Below are positions 27,891-36,586 of a stretch of DNA of 64,000 nucleotides, piece by piece. The translations under genes were made by a program, and so were the position numbers. The notes below the pieces were generated by a model. It saw only the letters and a list, made by a program, of their open reading frames with translations, was not told the DNA's origin and searched no databases. Origin of the DNA: Verrucomicrobiota bacterium (GTDB taxonomy: Bacteria; Verrucomicrobiota; Verrucomicrobiia; Limisphaerales; JAHDYP01); the NCBI GenBank assembly GCA_023383055.1, contig JAHDYP010000001.1, positions 48,354 to 112,353 on the forward strand, written 5' to 3'. Numbering within the stretch: the first letter of the stretch is position 1; each line of letters opens with the position of its first letter.

Positions 27891-28829
27891 TCACCGGAGC
27901 AAAGACCGGACTATTCGGTAGAAACGCGGGCTCAAGACATCACCAAAGTTGTCCCTGTAAGATAACATCGGTTCGCCGCCGCTTCCGGACAGTGGCGGGC
28001 CGACATCGCGCCAGTCGTCTTGGTTCAAGGTGCCCGAGCATTGGACCTGATAGGTGAAGTCAGGGTGAGCCGTCCAGCTCAGGACGTACCCGTTAGCAGC
28101 ATCCTCTGAAAACTCCAGGATGGAAAAGTCTCGCTGAGGGTAGATGCCCAACCGTAGCCTGAGATCTTGTGTATCCGCATCGGTATAGGTCTGAAACGCG
28201 AAATCGCCCGCCCCTCTCCGGGACGAGGAGGCCGTGTCGATGTTCAGTGTGATCACCGAACCCGCCGATGCGGTGACAATCCACTTGCCGGGGAGATTGC
28301 CGAAATCCCAACGGCCCAGCGCTCCATCCGACGAGCTGGGAATATGAATCACCCCAGAATTGGTGTCGCCGGTCTGCTCGAGACTCGCAGTAAACACGAT
28401 GTCAGTGGGTGCGGTTTCGGCCGAGAGATCAAGTTGCGCGGACAAATGAACCGATGCGGTAGCGTGAGCGTACGATGGAATGTAATAGATCAGGCTCGAC
28501 CGAAATGTTGCCCTTGAAGCCGTGGCCACGTGAAGTTGGTAACCATCATTTGTCGAGGATGACACTTCGGCGATTGCGGCATCCCCGATCGCTCGAGTCG
28601 TCGCCTCCAATGATGCAACGGCTTCAGCCGAAGGAAGGGATCCAAGTCCCGTCTCAGTGACATTCAAAGGCTCTTCGCGTGTCGTCGTGACATTCGATGA
28701 CACCGCTGTTCCCGAATAGGATCGTAGAACTGTGGTAACAGACAGCTCGGACGCGGCCAGCGCCAGCCCAAAGAGAACCTGCAACAAGGCGCAACACATG
28801 GAAAGCCGGTGGGAGTTCGTAGTCTTCAT
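27891..28829 (-). CDS. Exported beta-rich protein with C-terminal FYR module
   Basis: 312 residues from ATG 28829, chosen because CAGGGA precedes it and a signal peptide follows (LSMCCALLQVLFGLALAA); the open frame extends further upstream without gene character. The mature protein is Ser/Thr-rich with alternating strands (IYYIPSYAHATASVHLSAQ, GKWIVTASAGSVITLNID). Its last 75 residues (NGYVLSWTAHPDFTYQVQ, RFYRIVRSLLR) are the same module seen in the subtilase and the LamG/Ig protein. No enzyme motif is seen. A CCCCATGAACATGGGG palindrome lies about 105 bases upstream of the start. Confidence 0.7.
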   Translation of the reverse strand: MKTTNSHRLSMCCALLQVLFGLALAASELSVTTVLRSYSGTAVSSNVTTTREEPLNVTETGLGSLPSAEAVASLEATTRAIGDAAIAEVSSSTNDGYQLHVATASRATFRSSLIYYIPSYAHATASVHLSAQLDLSAETAPTDIVFTASLEQTGDTNSGVIHIPSSSDGALGRWDFGNLPGKWIVTASAGSVITLNIDTASSSRRGAGDFAFQTYTDADTQDLRLRLGIYPQRDFSILEFSEDAANGYVLSWTAHPDFTYQVQCSGTLNQDDWRDVGPPLSGSGGEPMLSYRDNFGDVLSPRFYRIVRSLLR

Positions 28830-28933
28830 ATCCCTGGGATGGTCGGTTCTGGAAGTGCGGCTGTGAGCCATCATGGCTGGGTCCCGGATTTGGATCTGCC
28901 CAGCAGAATAGGCGGGAGACTGTGAATGGCCCA

Positions 28934-28951
28934 GCCCCATGAACATGGGGC
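28934..28951. promoter_or_regulatory. CCCCATGAACATGGGG palindrome, copy 3
   Basis: Here the arms extend by one base to GCCCCATG / CATGGGGC around AA. It lies between divergent genes, 105 bases upstream of the 28829 start and 132 bases before the 29084 start. Confidence 0.5.
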
Positions 28952-29083
28952 ATACCTGCGCCTGCCTGCTTGGATTTACGGCGGCCCACGGCGGCTCAAC
29001 GGTCGGGTCAGTGTCGATTGGTTCCGATCGCGCTGAACCCGTGCGGTTGACGGGGTCCCAGGGCACGGCTACCGTTTGACCCG

Positions 29084-29323
29084 GTGACGCACGCGGAACT
29101 CAGAAGCAAAGTGGAGGAAGGCATCCCGTTTACTTTGCACGTGGCCGATGGCCGTTCCTATGAGGTCCCACACCGCGATTTCTTTTTGCTGCCTCGGCGA
29201 TCAACGGTGATCGTCGTGGCCGAGGATTCTCCGGACAACCCCAACGAAACCATCACCCACACCATCCCCTTGCTCATGGTTTCCGGGGTCACCCAGCGCG
29301 TGCGGCCGGGGAACGGCTCCTGA
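29084..29323 (+). CDS. Small conserved protein of the 'PF-x-h-x-DGR' type
   Basis: 79 residues. The pattern IPFTLHVADGRSYEVPHRDF then FLLPRRSTVIVVAE matches a group of short proteins common in Verrucomicrobiota, Planctomycetota and Acidobacteriota (typical wording PFRPFTIHLADGR...V.HPDF). Their function is not known. It converges with the response regulator gene, whose stop is two bases away. Confidence 0.7.
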   Translation: MTHAELRSKVEEGIPFTLHVADGRSYEVPHRDFFLLPRRSTVIVVAEDSPDNPNETITHTIPLLMVSGVTQRVRPGNGS

Positions 29324-29325
29324 CG

Positions 29326-29964
29326 TCACGGGTTGTCTCTCACATAGTTGGCGGCTTCGACGGCGGAGTGGACGTTGAGTTTGTGGTAGATGGATTTGAT
29401 GTAGCCGTTGATGGTCTCGGGGCTGAGGTGGAGCCGGTCGGCGATGGCCTTGTAATGGAGACCCTTCGCGAGGAGATCCAGGACATCGCGTTCGCGCGGG
29501 GAAAGGCCGCCGACGGCGGCGCGGCGTTCGCCGAGGTGATGGAAGTAATCGAGGACGCGCACGGCGATTTCGCCGGTCATGGGCGCGCCGCCGTCGTGGG
29601 CGCTGAGCAAGGCGGATTCGAGCTCGGTTTCGAGTCGGCGTTTAAGGAGATAGCCGTTGGCGCCGGCTTTGAGCGCTTCGAAGATATGATCGGCGTCCTC
29701 GAACTTAGTGACGACCACGATGCGGAGGTTGGGGAGCCGGGTCTTGAGCTGGCGGATCACGCGGTGTCCCTCGAATTCGGGGAGATGCAGATCCATGAGG
29801 ACGAGGTCGGGCGGGTCGGCGGGGATGTCGCGCAGGGCGGGCGCGGCACCGGAGAAAGTCGAGGTCACGCGGAACCGGGGGGAGCGTTCGACCAGGCGCT
29901 GGAGTTCGTCGCGCATGGCGGATTCGTCCTCGACGATGGCGACGCGGATTGGCTGGGCATCCAT
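29326..29964 (-). CDS. NarL/FixJ-type response regulator
   Basis: 212 residues from ATG 29964 (the longer open frame to 30171 is proline-rich and not gene-like). Receiver domain: VAIVEDESAM with the acidic pair, phospho-acceptor Asp in LVLMDLHLPEFEGHRV, and Lys in IVVVTKFEDADHIFEALKAG. The C-terminal LuxR-type helix-turn-helix reads LSPRERDVLDLLAKGLHYKA and LHLSPETINGYIKSIYHKL. It is a DNA-binding regulator that responds to phosphorylation, almost certainly by the sensor kinase encoded just upstream on the same strand. Confidence 0.92.
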   Translation of the reverse strand: MDAQPIRVAIVEDESAMRDELQRLVERSPRFRVTSTFSGAAPALRDIPADPPDLVLMDLHLPEFEGHRVIRQLKTRLPNLRIVVVTKFEDADHIFEALKAGANGYLLKRRLETELESALLSAHDGGAPMTGEIAVRVLDYFHHLGERRAAVGGLSPRERDVLDLLAKGLHYKAIADRLHLSPETINGYIKSIYHKLNVHSAVEAANYVRDNP

Positions 29965-30052
29965 GCGGGACGGAGTATAGCTCGAGGGATGGGCGGTGGG
30001 AATAGTGGGATGCAATTTAACGGGAGGGCTATTTGGGATAGAGGGTTTCGGA

Positions 30053-30098
30053 TTGGGGCATTGGGGATTGGCGGTTGGGGGGTTGGGGGTTCGGGGAT
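30053..30098 (+). repeat. G-rich short-repeat tract between kinase and regulator genes
   Basis: Runs of four to six G separated by short TT/ATT/TTC spacers, built on a degenerate GGATTGGGG unit. With four or more G runs the plus strand could form a G-quadruplex; the transcript of the flanking minus-strand genes would instead be C-rich. It lies in the 243-base gap between the sensor kinase stop and the regulator start. Confidence 0.5.
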
Positions 30099-30207
30099 TG
30101 GTGAAGAGTGCGGAAGATTTTGCGGGGAGTAGCCACAGGGGTTTACCCGGATTACGGCGGCGCTGCACCAATGGTTGCCGGGCATCAACGAACGACCAAC
30201 AACTTGC

Positions 30208-33200
30208 TCAATCGACGGGCACACTTAGCTCGATGGTCGTCCCGGCGGCGGGTCGGCTGGTGATCGTGAGGCGGCCGCCGAGATCGGTCACGCGCGACTC
30301 GAGGTTGCGCAGGCCGTTTCCGTTGGCTCTTGGATGGTCAGGATCGAAGCCGCGGCCGTCGTCGCGAATGCGCAAAGTGAGGTTGGTATGTGCCAGTTGC
30401 CCGCGGATCTCGACCCGGGTGGCGTGGGCATGGCGGACGATGTTGCGGAGGATTTCCTTGAACGCAAGGAGGAGTTGGTAGCGGGACTCGGCGGAGATTT
30501 TGCGATCAAGCTCCTGCTCGGGCAGATCTAGGTGGCATTCGATGCCCGCGGCGCCCAGGTAATCGGTGGCGTGGGCGCGCAACCGGATTACGAGGCTGCG
30601 CAACGAATCGAAACCTGGGTAAGTCGCCCAATGGACGTCGTCCAATTCCTCTTCGCTGCGTCGGTGGGCCTCGTCGATCTGGTCGAGGGATTGAATGGCC
30701 GGGTGCTCGAGTGGGAGCGCGCGTCGGCAGGATCGCGCAGCGAGTGCGATCTGCGAGATATTGGCACCCAGGCCGTCGTGCAGGTCGCGGGCGATGTGGC
30801 TGCGTTGGCGTTCGAGGGCGAGCTCGTGGTGGGCGGTCCAGAGGCGCTGTTGAAAACGAGCGCGGTATTCGCGGAGGGCATAGCCCAGGGCGGTTAGTCC
30901 AAGCGCGACCGCGGTCCAGAACCATGCGGTCTGATAGAAGTAGGGAACCAGCGTGAACGACAGGGTGGCAATCGCCGGCTCCCAGCGGCCGAGCGGATCG
31001 CCGCGGGCCACTTCGAAACGGTAGTTTCCCGGCGGCAAGCCGGAGTAATAAGCCACCCGGCGACCGCCCACGTCCCGCCAGTCCGCGTCGAGCCCTTCGA
31101 GCCGATGGCGGAACCGGACGCGTTCGGCGGCGGAGAGGTCGAGAGCCGAGTAGTGCAGTTCCAGGGAACGCCCGCTGCCCGGAGGCAATCGCAGTGGCGG
31201 CGGCCGGCCGGTCAAGGAATTTGCGGCGTTCGAGGTGAAGCTGACGACGATCGGTCGTTCCCAGATCGTCATGCCTGCGGCCACGACACGTTCGACATGA
31301 ATCGGACCCGCCGGGGGCGGCGTGGCGGCGAGTTTGGGGTCGATGCGCGCCAGGCCATGGGAGGTGGCAAACCAGAGCTGCCCCTTCGGAGTCCGGCAGA
31401 CCGAGGGATGGCCGAGTTTGTCGACGCTGCCGGGCCGTAACCCGTCCGTTTCGTCGAGCAACAGCAGCGGGATCGGGATCGCATCGCCATCCGCAACGCG
31501 ATGCAGTTCTGCGCGGGCCACCCGGACGATGCCTTGGGGGCAGCCCAGCCAGAGGTGTCCGGCATCGTCTTCGAGGAGTTGGTGAACGCGACCGATGCCC
31601 AGTGCGTGGGCCATTCCGTAACGGGTAAACTGCTCGTTTCGTCGCCGGATCAGTCCTCCGTCGGTGCCCAGCCAGAGTGTGCCGTCGTCGTCTTCGTGCA
31701 GGCACCGGATGGAGTCTGCTTCGGGGCCAAAGGGGTGGGGGAAGTCCTCGAACCGCCAATCGCGGAGCCGGCTGAGGCCGCGAGCGGTGCCGAGCCAGAT
31801 GCCGCCGTCACGGGCGGCAAGCAGGGCGCGAATATCGTAACTGGCGGGGTGGCCGCCGGGCCTTTCGCGGACCCAGGTATCGGCGGCGCGTTGTCGCTCC
31901 GCGGCCGGGAGATCACTTAACTCCGAGTCGAGGCGTTCCTCGCCGGTGGCGGTCAGCCGGGTGCGGTGTCCCGCCGTCGAGAGTTGTTCGATCCGATCGA
32001 ATCGATACACCCAGCGTACGCCCCGGTCCAGCTCCCGCAGGCCGAGACCAGTAAAGGGCACTGTGGAAGGGAACGGCCCGCGCGTCTGGCGCGAAAGACC
32101 TTCAATTCCGCCCCACCAGATGTCCCCAGCCAAATCCTCGAGCACGGCAACGCCCCGGACGGAGCCGGAAATCACCGGGGCGTCGCGCCATCGCCCTTCC
32201 AGCCAGGCCAACACCGCGGAGCCGGATTCGGTGGTGGTCAACCAGATCTCGCCGTTGCGGGTTTGGACGACGGACCTGAGCCCCTGGCGATGGACCCACA
32301 GATCTTCGGGCAGAACCTCGAACCGCCCGTCCTTTAACCGGTCGAGGCCGGTGGCGGTTGCCACCCAGAGCGCACCGTCGGAGCCTTCCGCCAGGGCGTG
32401 AACATCGTTGTTTTGCAGTCCGTCCTGGCGACGCAACAAGCGGAGCGGCGTGGGCTTCAGGCGGGTCAAGCCGGCAAACCGCGAGGTGATCCAGAGGTTC
32501 TTCTGCGAGTCCTCGAAAATGGAATTTGGATGTTGGTCGGCCAAACCGAAGTGCTGGTCGACGGCCTCGAACGCCACCCCGTTCCAAGAGTGAAGCATGA
32601 ACCCGATGACGGCCCAGAGTCGGCCGTTGGCATCTTCGTAGAGTCGCTTGACCCAGCCCTCGGGTGGCTCGATCCCCGTGCCGATCGGTTCGATCTGCCC
32701 GTCGCGCCAGCGAAAGATGCCGTGATCCGTCCCGATCCAAATGGCACCCGAGCGATCTTCAAGGAGGCAGCGGACGACCCCCGGCGCGCCTGGTCCGGGT
32801 GGAAAAGGCGAGGGGAGCACCATCGTGAATTCTCCATTTGCCGGATCAAGCTGGCGCAGGCCATCGGCTTGACCGACCCAGACCCGGCCGCGACGGTCCT
32901 CGAGCACCGCGTGCACAAAGCGCAGATCGCCTTCCCCGCAAGTGTAAGACTGCCAGACACCCCTTTGAAACCGACTCACGCCGCCACTGGTGGAGACCCA
33001 CACTCCGTTGGTGCTCGAACAAAGCCCGGACGTCTCGCGACCGGCCAGACCATCTTCGACCTCGAACCGTCGCACTTCCGCGCCGAGGAACCTCAGCAAA
33101 CCCCGCTTCGTGGCGACCCAAAGCGCGCCTTCGCTGTCTTCCATCAGCGCCTTGATCACCTCGGAATCAAAGGCCGGGCAATTGGCGCGATTCAGGCGAT

Positions 33201-33531
33201 GGAATTGGAAACCATCGAATCGGACCAACCCCTCCGGGGTCCCGATCCAAAGGTAATCATCGCGGGTCTGGGTGACGCATTCGGTCCAATCCCCGCCCAA
33301 GCCATCGGCACTGGTCCAGTGGCGGACGCGGTAAGTCAGAGGATCGAAGCGTCTCGCCGCGGCAACAGGGGCACTCGATTGGTCAACCAGATCCGAAGCG
33401 ACTGCGCCGCCGATCAGCAAGACGAACCCGAGGGCCGACACCCTGCCGCTCAGCCGCCGTGGCCGGGCGAGATTCTGGGTAGAAGCGGGATGCGGCCGGC
33501 AAGGTGGATCGAGCTGGGGCTCTGGGAGCAT
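30208..33531 (-). CDS. Reg_prop/Y_Y_Y sensor histidine kinase
   Basis: 1107 residues. A signal or first membrane helix lies at about 30-46 (VSALGFVLLIGGAVAS). Residues about 60-750 form periplasmic two-component-regulator propeller blades with the usual DDYLWIGTPEGLVRFDG, GALWVATKRGLLRF and TLWLGTDGGLIRR wording. A Y_Y_Y domain follows (LELHYSALDLSAAERVRFRH, GNYRFEVARGD). A second helix (AWFWTAVALGLTALGYAL) leads into a HisKA_3 core with phospho-acceptor His in IARDLHDGLGANISQIAL (about 917) and an HATPase with FKEILRNIVRHAHATRVEI and DDGRGFDP. Such kinases sense oligosaccharides in related phyla; the ligand here is unknown. The cognate regulator gene is immediately downstream. Confidence 0.92.
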   Translation of the reverse strand: MLPEPQLDPPCRPHPASTQNLARPRRLSGRVSALGFVLLIGGAVASDLVDQSSAPVAAARRFDPLTYRVRHWTSADGLGGDWTECVTQTRDDYLWIGTPEGLVRFDGFQFHRLNRANCPAFDSEVIKALMEDSEGALWVATKRGLLRFLGAEVRRFEVEDGLAGRETSGLCSSTNGVWVSTSGGVSRFQRGVWQSYTCGEGDLRFVHAVLEDRRGRVWVGQADGLRQLDPANGEFTMVLPSPFPPGPGAPGVVRCLLEDRSGAIWIGTDHGIFRWRDGQIEPIGTGIEPPEGWVKRLYEDANGRLWAVIGFMLHSWNGVAFEAVDQHFGLADQHPNSIFEDSQKNLWITSRFAGLTRLKPTPLRLLRRQDGLQNNDVHALAEGSDGALWVATATGLDRLKDGRFEVLPEDLWVHRQGLRSVVQTRNGEIWLTTTESGSAVLAWLEGRWRDAPVISGSVRGVAVLEDLAGDIWWGGIEGLSRQTRGPFPSTVPFTGLGLRELDRGVRWVYRFDRIEQLSTAGHRTRLTATGEERLDSELSDLPAAERQRAADTWVRERPGGHPASYDIRALLAARDGGIWLGTARGLSRLRDWRFEDFPHPFGPEADSIRCLHEDDDGTLWLGTDGGLIRRRNEQFTRYGMAHALGIGRVHQLLEDDAGHLWLGCPQGIVRVARAELHRVADGDAIPIPLLLLDETDGLRPGSVDKLGHPSVCRTPKGQLWFATSHGLARIDPKLAATPPPAGPIHVERVVAAGMTIWERPIVVSFTSNAANSLTGRPPPLRLPPGSGRSLELHYSALDLSAAERVRFRHRLEGLDADWRDVGGRRVAYYSGLPPGNYRFEVARGDPLGRWEPAIATLSFTLVPYFYQTAWFWTAVALGLTALGYALREYRARFQQRLWTAHHELALERQRSHIARDLHDGLGANISQIALAARSCRRALPLEHPAIQSLDQIDEAHRRSEEELDDVHWATYPGFDSLRSLVIRLRAHATDYLGAAGIECHLDLPEQELDRKISAESRYQLLLAFKEILRNIVRHAHATRVEIRGQLAHTNLTLRIRDDGRGFDPDHPRANGNGLRNLESRVTDLGGRLTITSRPAAGTTIELSVPVD

Positions 33532-33703
33532 CGAGGGTTCTCATAGCACAGCGACCGTGCCGGCGCCATCCTGCGTTCGGCTTGCTCCGGTTTCGAGTGA
33601 TAAGCCTGCAGCCGCAAGAAACCAAAAAGGGCGAAAGAGACTTTTGGCCATTGCCCTCCCCGTCGAGCCGGGCACCCGACAGGGAGCTGAGGCTCGTCGC
33701 CGT

Positions 33704-34405
33704 TTACAGTTTGGCTTTGGCGGCGGCGGGCAGTTCCACTTTGGTGGTGCCGACGTCGCTGATCTCGACCGTCGTGGTGCGATCCATCTCCCGGTCCTGG
33801 TTGTTCCAGGTCATCGTGCCTTCCACGGCATACTGGTATTTCTTGAGCATTCCCTTTTCGACCCAGAATTTCACGGAACCCTTGGCGCCGCTAATCTGCG
33901 GACCATCACCACCGGCGCCGCGGCCCCGGAACGTCATCAACTCCTTGACCTTCTCCTCCGGGAGGGATGCGGTGTAGGCCCCGTCGCTGAGTGCGACTTC
34001 TCCGACCGCCTTCAGAAGTGAGCCGGCCTCGAGCGCGGGCGGCTCGAAACCGCGCAGCATCCGAGCCCGGAACCGACCCCGATTATCCGCCTGGTCGGCC
34101 TCAAGTTCCGCCAACGAACGCCATCCGTCCTGGGTTTCGGTGACGGCCTTCTCGCCGAGGTGCGCACTTTGAATGGTGTTCTCGCCCCACGTCCGCGACA
34201 CGAGCGCGCAGCCGTCCTTATCGATCTTGCCCACGGTGGGGCCCATGTTGAACTGGGGGCTCTCCGTGGTGGCTTTCCAGGTGTAACCGCCGGCGTCGGC
34301 GAGTTGCTTGATCGCCTTGGCGAGGTCGTCTTTGGGGGCCGCCTGAATCGCCAGGAGGGAACCGGCCAGCATCGCGGTAAAACCGCACAAGGATTTGGTG
34401 TTCAT
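33704..34405 (-). CDS. Exported protein of unknown function
   Basis: 233 residues with signal peptide (LCGFTAMLAGSLLAIQAA). The mature part begins DDLAKAIKQLADAGGYTWKA and continues with amphipathic strands (GSVKFWVEKGMLKKYQYAVEG, TTTVEISDVGTTKVELP). The pattern of a helix followed by a strongly twisted sheet recalls LolA/LppX-like lipoprotein carriers, but no family signature can be named. No operon neighbours: the next gene upstream is divergent. Confidence 0.65.
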   Translation of the reverse strand: MNTKSLCGFTAMLAGSLLAIQAAPKDDLAKAIKQLADAGGYTWKATTESPQFNMGPTVGKIDKDGCALVSRTWGENTIQSAHLGEKAVTETQDGWRSLAELEADQADNRGRFRARMLRGFEPPALEAGSLLKAVGEVALSDGAYTASLPEEKVKELMTFRGRGAGGDGPQISGAKGSVKFWVEKGMLKKYQYAVEGTMTWNNQDREMDRTTTVEISDVGTTKVELPAAAKAKL

Positions 34406-34581
34406 GATGATGAATGGAGTCAGGAGTTGCTTATCGTTGTCTGTTTGTCGTGGGTGACAAGGATTAAGACGCAGTCGCGGGGGGCATGGTTACACACCGT
34501 CATCCGGCGTTACGAACGGAGGTGCTGGTTGTTCTATTGGCCTGTTGCACCTTATGCCCAGCCCGCTACACTCCGCCCGTC

Positions 34582-35139
34582 ATGAACTGCATCCTGGTCC
34601 TTTACGATTCCAAATCAGGCAATACCCAACGCATGGCGGAACTGGTCGCCGAAGGCGCCCGCACGATTCCCGACACCGAGGTGCGGCTCCGCACGGTTGA
34701 CAATGCCACACCCGAAGATGTGTACTGGTGCGACGGTCTCGCCGTCGGCAGCCCCACGAACATGGGGATTCTCTCCTGGAAAATGAAACGGTTCTGGGAC
34801 GACACGATGCTTGAGCACTGGATGAAAGTGGACGGTAAGATTGGGTGCGCCTTCAGCTCCGCCGGCGCCTGGGGCGGCGGGATGGAACTGGCCTGCCAAT
34901 CGATCCTCACCGTGCTCATGAATTTCGGGTTCCTGGTGTTCGGCGTCACCGATTACGCCACCAAGCTCACCACGCTGCATTACGGCGCCGTCACCGCGCG
35001 CGAACCCCGCTCCGAAGACGCCCAGGCCTCCTGCCGGCTCCTCGGGCAACGCCTCGCCGAATGGACCGCCGCCTTCATCCATTGCCGCAAAGACCAGCAC
35101 CCGAACACGAGACTCGCCCAGCGGCTTGGGCCGGGATGA
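34582..35139 (+). CDS. Flavodoxin/WrbA-like NAD(P)H oxidoreductase
   Basis: 185 residues from ATG 34582; the frame upstream has no gene character. The FMN phosphate loop is YDSKSGNTQRMAELV, and the second flavin contact is GSPTNMGILSWKMKRFWD, followed by GCAFSSAGAWGGGMELAC. These are the features of the WrbA/flavodoxin-like fold, which binds FMN and shuttles two electrons. Cytoplasmic. It converges with the Nramp-like gene. Confidence 0.85.
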   Translation: MNCILVLYDSKSGNTQRMAELVAEGARTIPDTEVRLRTVDNATPEDVYWCDGLAVGSPTNMGILSWKMKRFWDDTMLEHWMKVDGKIGCAFSSAGAWGGGMELACQSILTVLMNFGFLVFGVTDYATKLTTLHYGAVTAREPRSEDAQASCRLLGQRLAEWTAAFIHCRKDQHPNTRLAQRLGPG

Positions 35140-35176
35140 GGTTGCGGAACGCAGTGAAAGCGCCGTCGTCGCGCGG

Positions 35177-36502
35177 TCATGTCCCCGCCGTCAACTGCAA
35201 GTAGAGCCTCCAGGTCACGCGCATGGCCATGAGCAGGACGAGGACAAAACCGAGTCCACCGAGGGTGTTCAGCACCCAGCCATTGCGGTGCTCGCCCATA
35301 ACGTCGCGCCGGTTGGCCAGGTAAAGCATCGTCCCCGCCATCAGCGGGTTCCCCAGCACCGTCAACGCCTGACCGAAGATGATCAGCGACACCGGTTTCT
35401 GACCGCTGCGCAAAGCGAGGATCGCCACGCTCATTCCGATCAACAACACCACCACGGTGAGCATTCGCGGCACGCGATCGCTGAGCCTCGCCGGTTGGCC
35501 CAGCCCGTCGGCCAGGATGCTGCCCCCGATCATCGCATTGATCAAAAACGGGTTCAGGGCCACCGCCAATAGTCCGACGCAGAAAACGACGTAAGCCGTG
35601 GCGCCGAGCAGCGGCCGGAGCATCTGCGCCAGCGTCCCGATATCCGACGCCGGCTGGCCCGGGATCACCGTCGCCGTAGTGATCATGATGGCCATGCTGA
35701 CCCCGGTGAGAACCAGCACCCCGGCGATGCCATCGCCGATTCCATGATGGTACTCACGCATCGTCCAGCCGCGTTCGCGGACCAGATTGCCCTGATAAAA
35801 CGCGGCACCCACCGAGAAGGTTGTCCCGAGCAACGACGCCACTAGAATCATCGGATCCTCAATGGCGTTCCCCACCCGTTGAGGGATTCCCAAGGTCAAT
35901 CCTTCCGGGAGCCCCGGGATGAATCCCGCCAGCACCTCGCGCGGAGCCGGTTGCGCCGCCAGCAGGTTGAAGAGAAAACAGACCAGCACGACGCCAACCA
36001 TCACTTTCACCCCGCGCTCGAGCAACCGATAGATCTCCCGGGCTGAAAACAAAAACGCGATCAATACCCCGTTCATCGCGACGAGAACCCACATCGGGTC
36101 CGCGCCCGGCCAGATGGCCTGAGCCGCCAGCGCTACCGCCACGTTGTTGGAAAACTGGAACGTGCTGCAGATCAGCCCGAGGTTCAGGCCGAGAATCACC
36201 GCAAACGGACGCCCCAACCGCATTGCCACCAGGCTGCAGGGCGTGGCCCCGCCCACCACCCCGATCCGCGCGCCGAGCGTTACATACGTCCCCATCACCA
36301 GACCGGTCACGGCCAGGAGCCAAAGCAACTCGCAACCATACGTCGCCCCCACATTCGAGCTGATCACCAGGCTGCCGGGGCCGAACACCACGCAAGCGGT
36401 GATCAGCGCCGGCCCGATCGAACGCCACCAGGAATGCCTCGGCTCGGCCGGCGACGCATCGGGCGGGAGACTGGATTCGGGGTTCGTGATGCCGCGCAGC
36501 AT
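35177..36502 (-). CDS. Nramp-related membrane transporter lacking canonical metal motifs
   Basis: 441 residues from ATG 36502 with about eleven hydrophobic helices. The fold marker is the first helix, SIGPALITACVVFGPGSLVI followed by SNVGATYGCELLWLLAVTG, which aligns with the Nramp start. In metal-transporting Nramps this helix has DPGN, and helix 6 has MPH; here the corresponding places read GPGS and GAAFYQGN, without the Asp, Asn, Met and His ligands. So it may move a different substrate or ion, as other Nramp-related transporters with altered motifs do. The gene is divergent from the DUF748 gene, 84 bases away, and no regulator or metal box was found. Confidence 0.78.
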   Translation of the reverse strand: MLRGITNPESSLPPDASPAEPRHSWWRSIGPALITACVVFGPGSLVISSNVGATYGCELLWLLAVTGLVMGTYVTLGARIGVVGGATPCSLVAMRLGRPFAVILGLNLGLICSTFQFSNNVAVALAAQAIWPGADPMWVLVAMNGVLIAFLFSAREIYRLLERGVKVMVGVVLVCFLFNLLAAQPAPREVLAGFIPGLPEGLTLGIPQRVGNAIEDPMILVASLLGTTFSVGAAFYQGNLVRERGWTMREYHHGIGDGIAGVLVLTGVSMAIMITTATVIPGQPASDIGTLAQMLRPLLGATAYVVFCVGLLAVALNPFLINAMIGGSILADGLGQPARLSDRVPRMLTVVVLLIGMSVAILALRSGQKPVSLIIFGQALTVLGNPLMAGTMLYLANRRDVMGEHRNGWVLNTLGGLGFVLVLLMAMRVTWRLYLQLTAGT

Positions 36503-36586
36503 AACCGGCTGCCGGGCCGAAGCAACTTTGCATCGTGCCACCGTGCGGGTTGAGCTCCGGCGCCTTTCGGGCTAACCTGCGCCTCT

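Noticed and set aside
30000..30130. Possible CRISPR or tandem repeat because of repeated GGATTGGGG
   Set aside because: Units are short, degenerate and without spacers of constant length; no cas genes are present.
29965..30171. Upstream extension of the response regulator frame
   Set aside because: The extension is Pro/Asn-rich, derived from the G-rich repeat tract; receiver domains begin within a few residues of the ATG at 29964.
34756..34775. CCCCACGAACATGGGG resembling the intergenic palindrome
   Set aside because: It lies inside the flavodoxin FMN-binding motif (SPTNMG), where codon constraint explains it, and one arm is mismatched.
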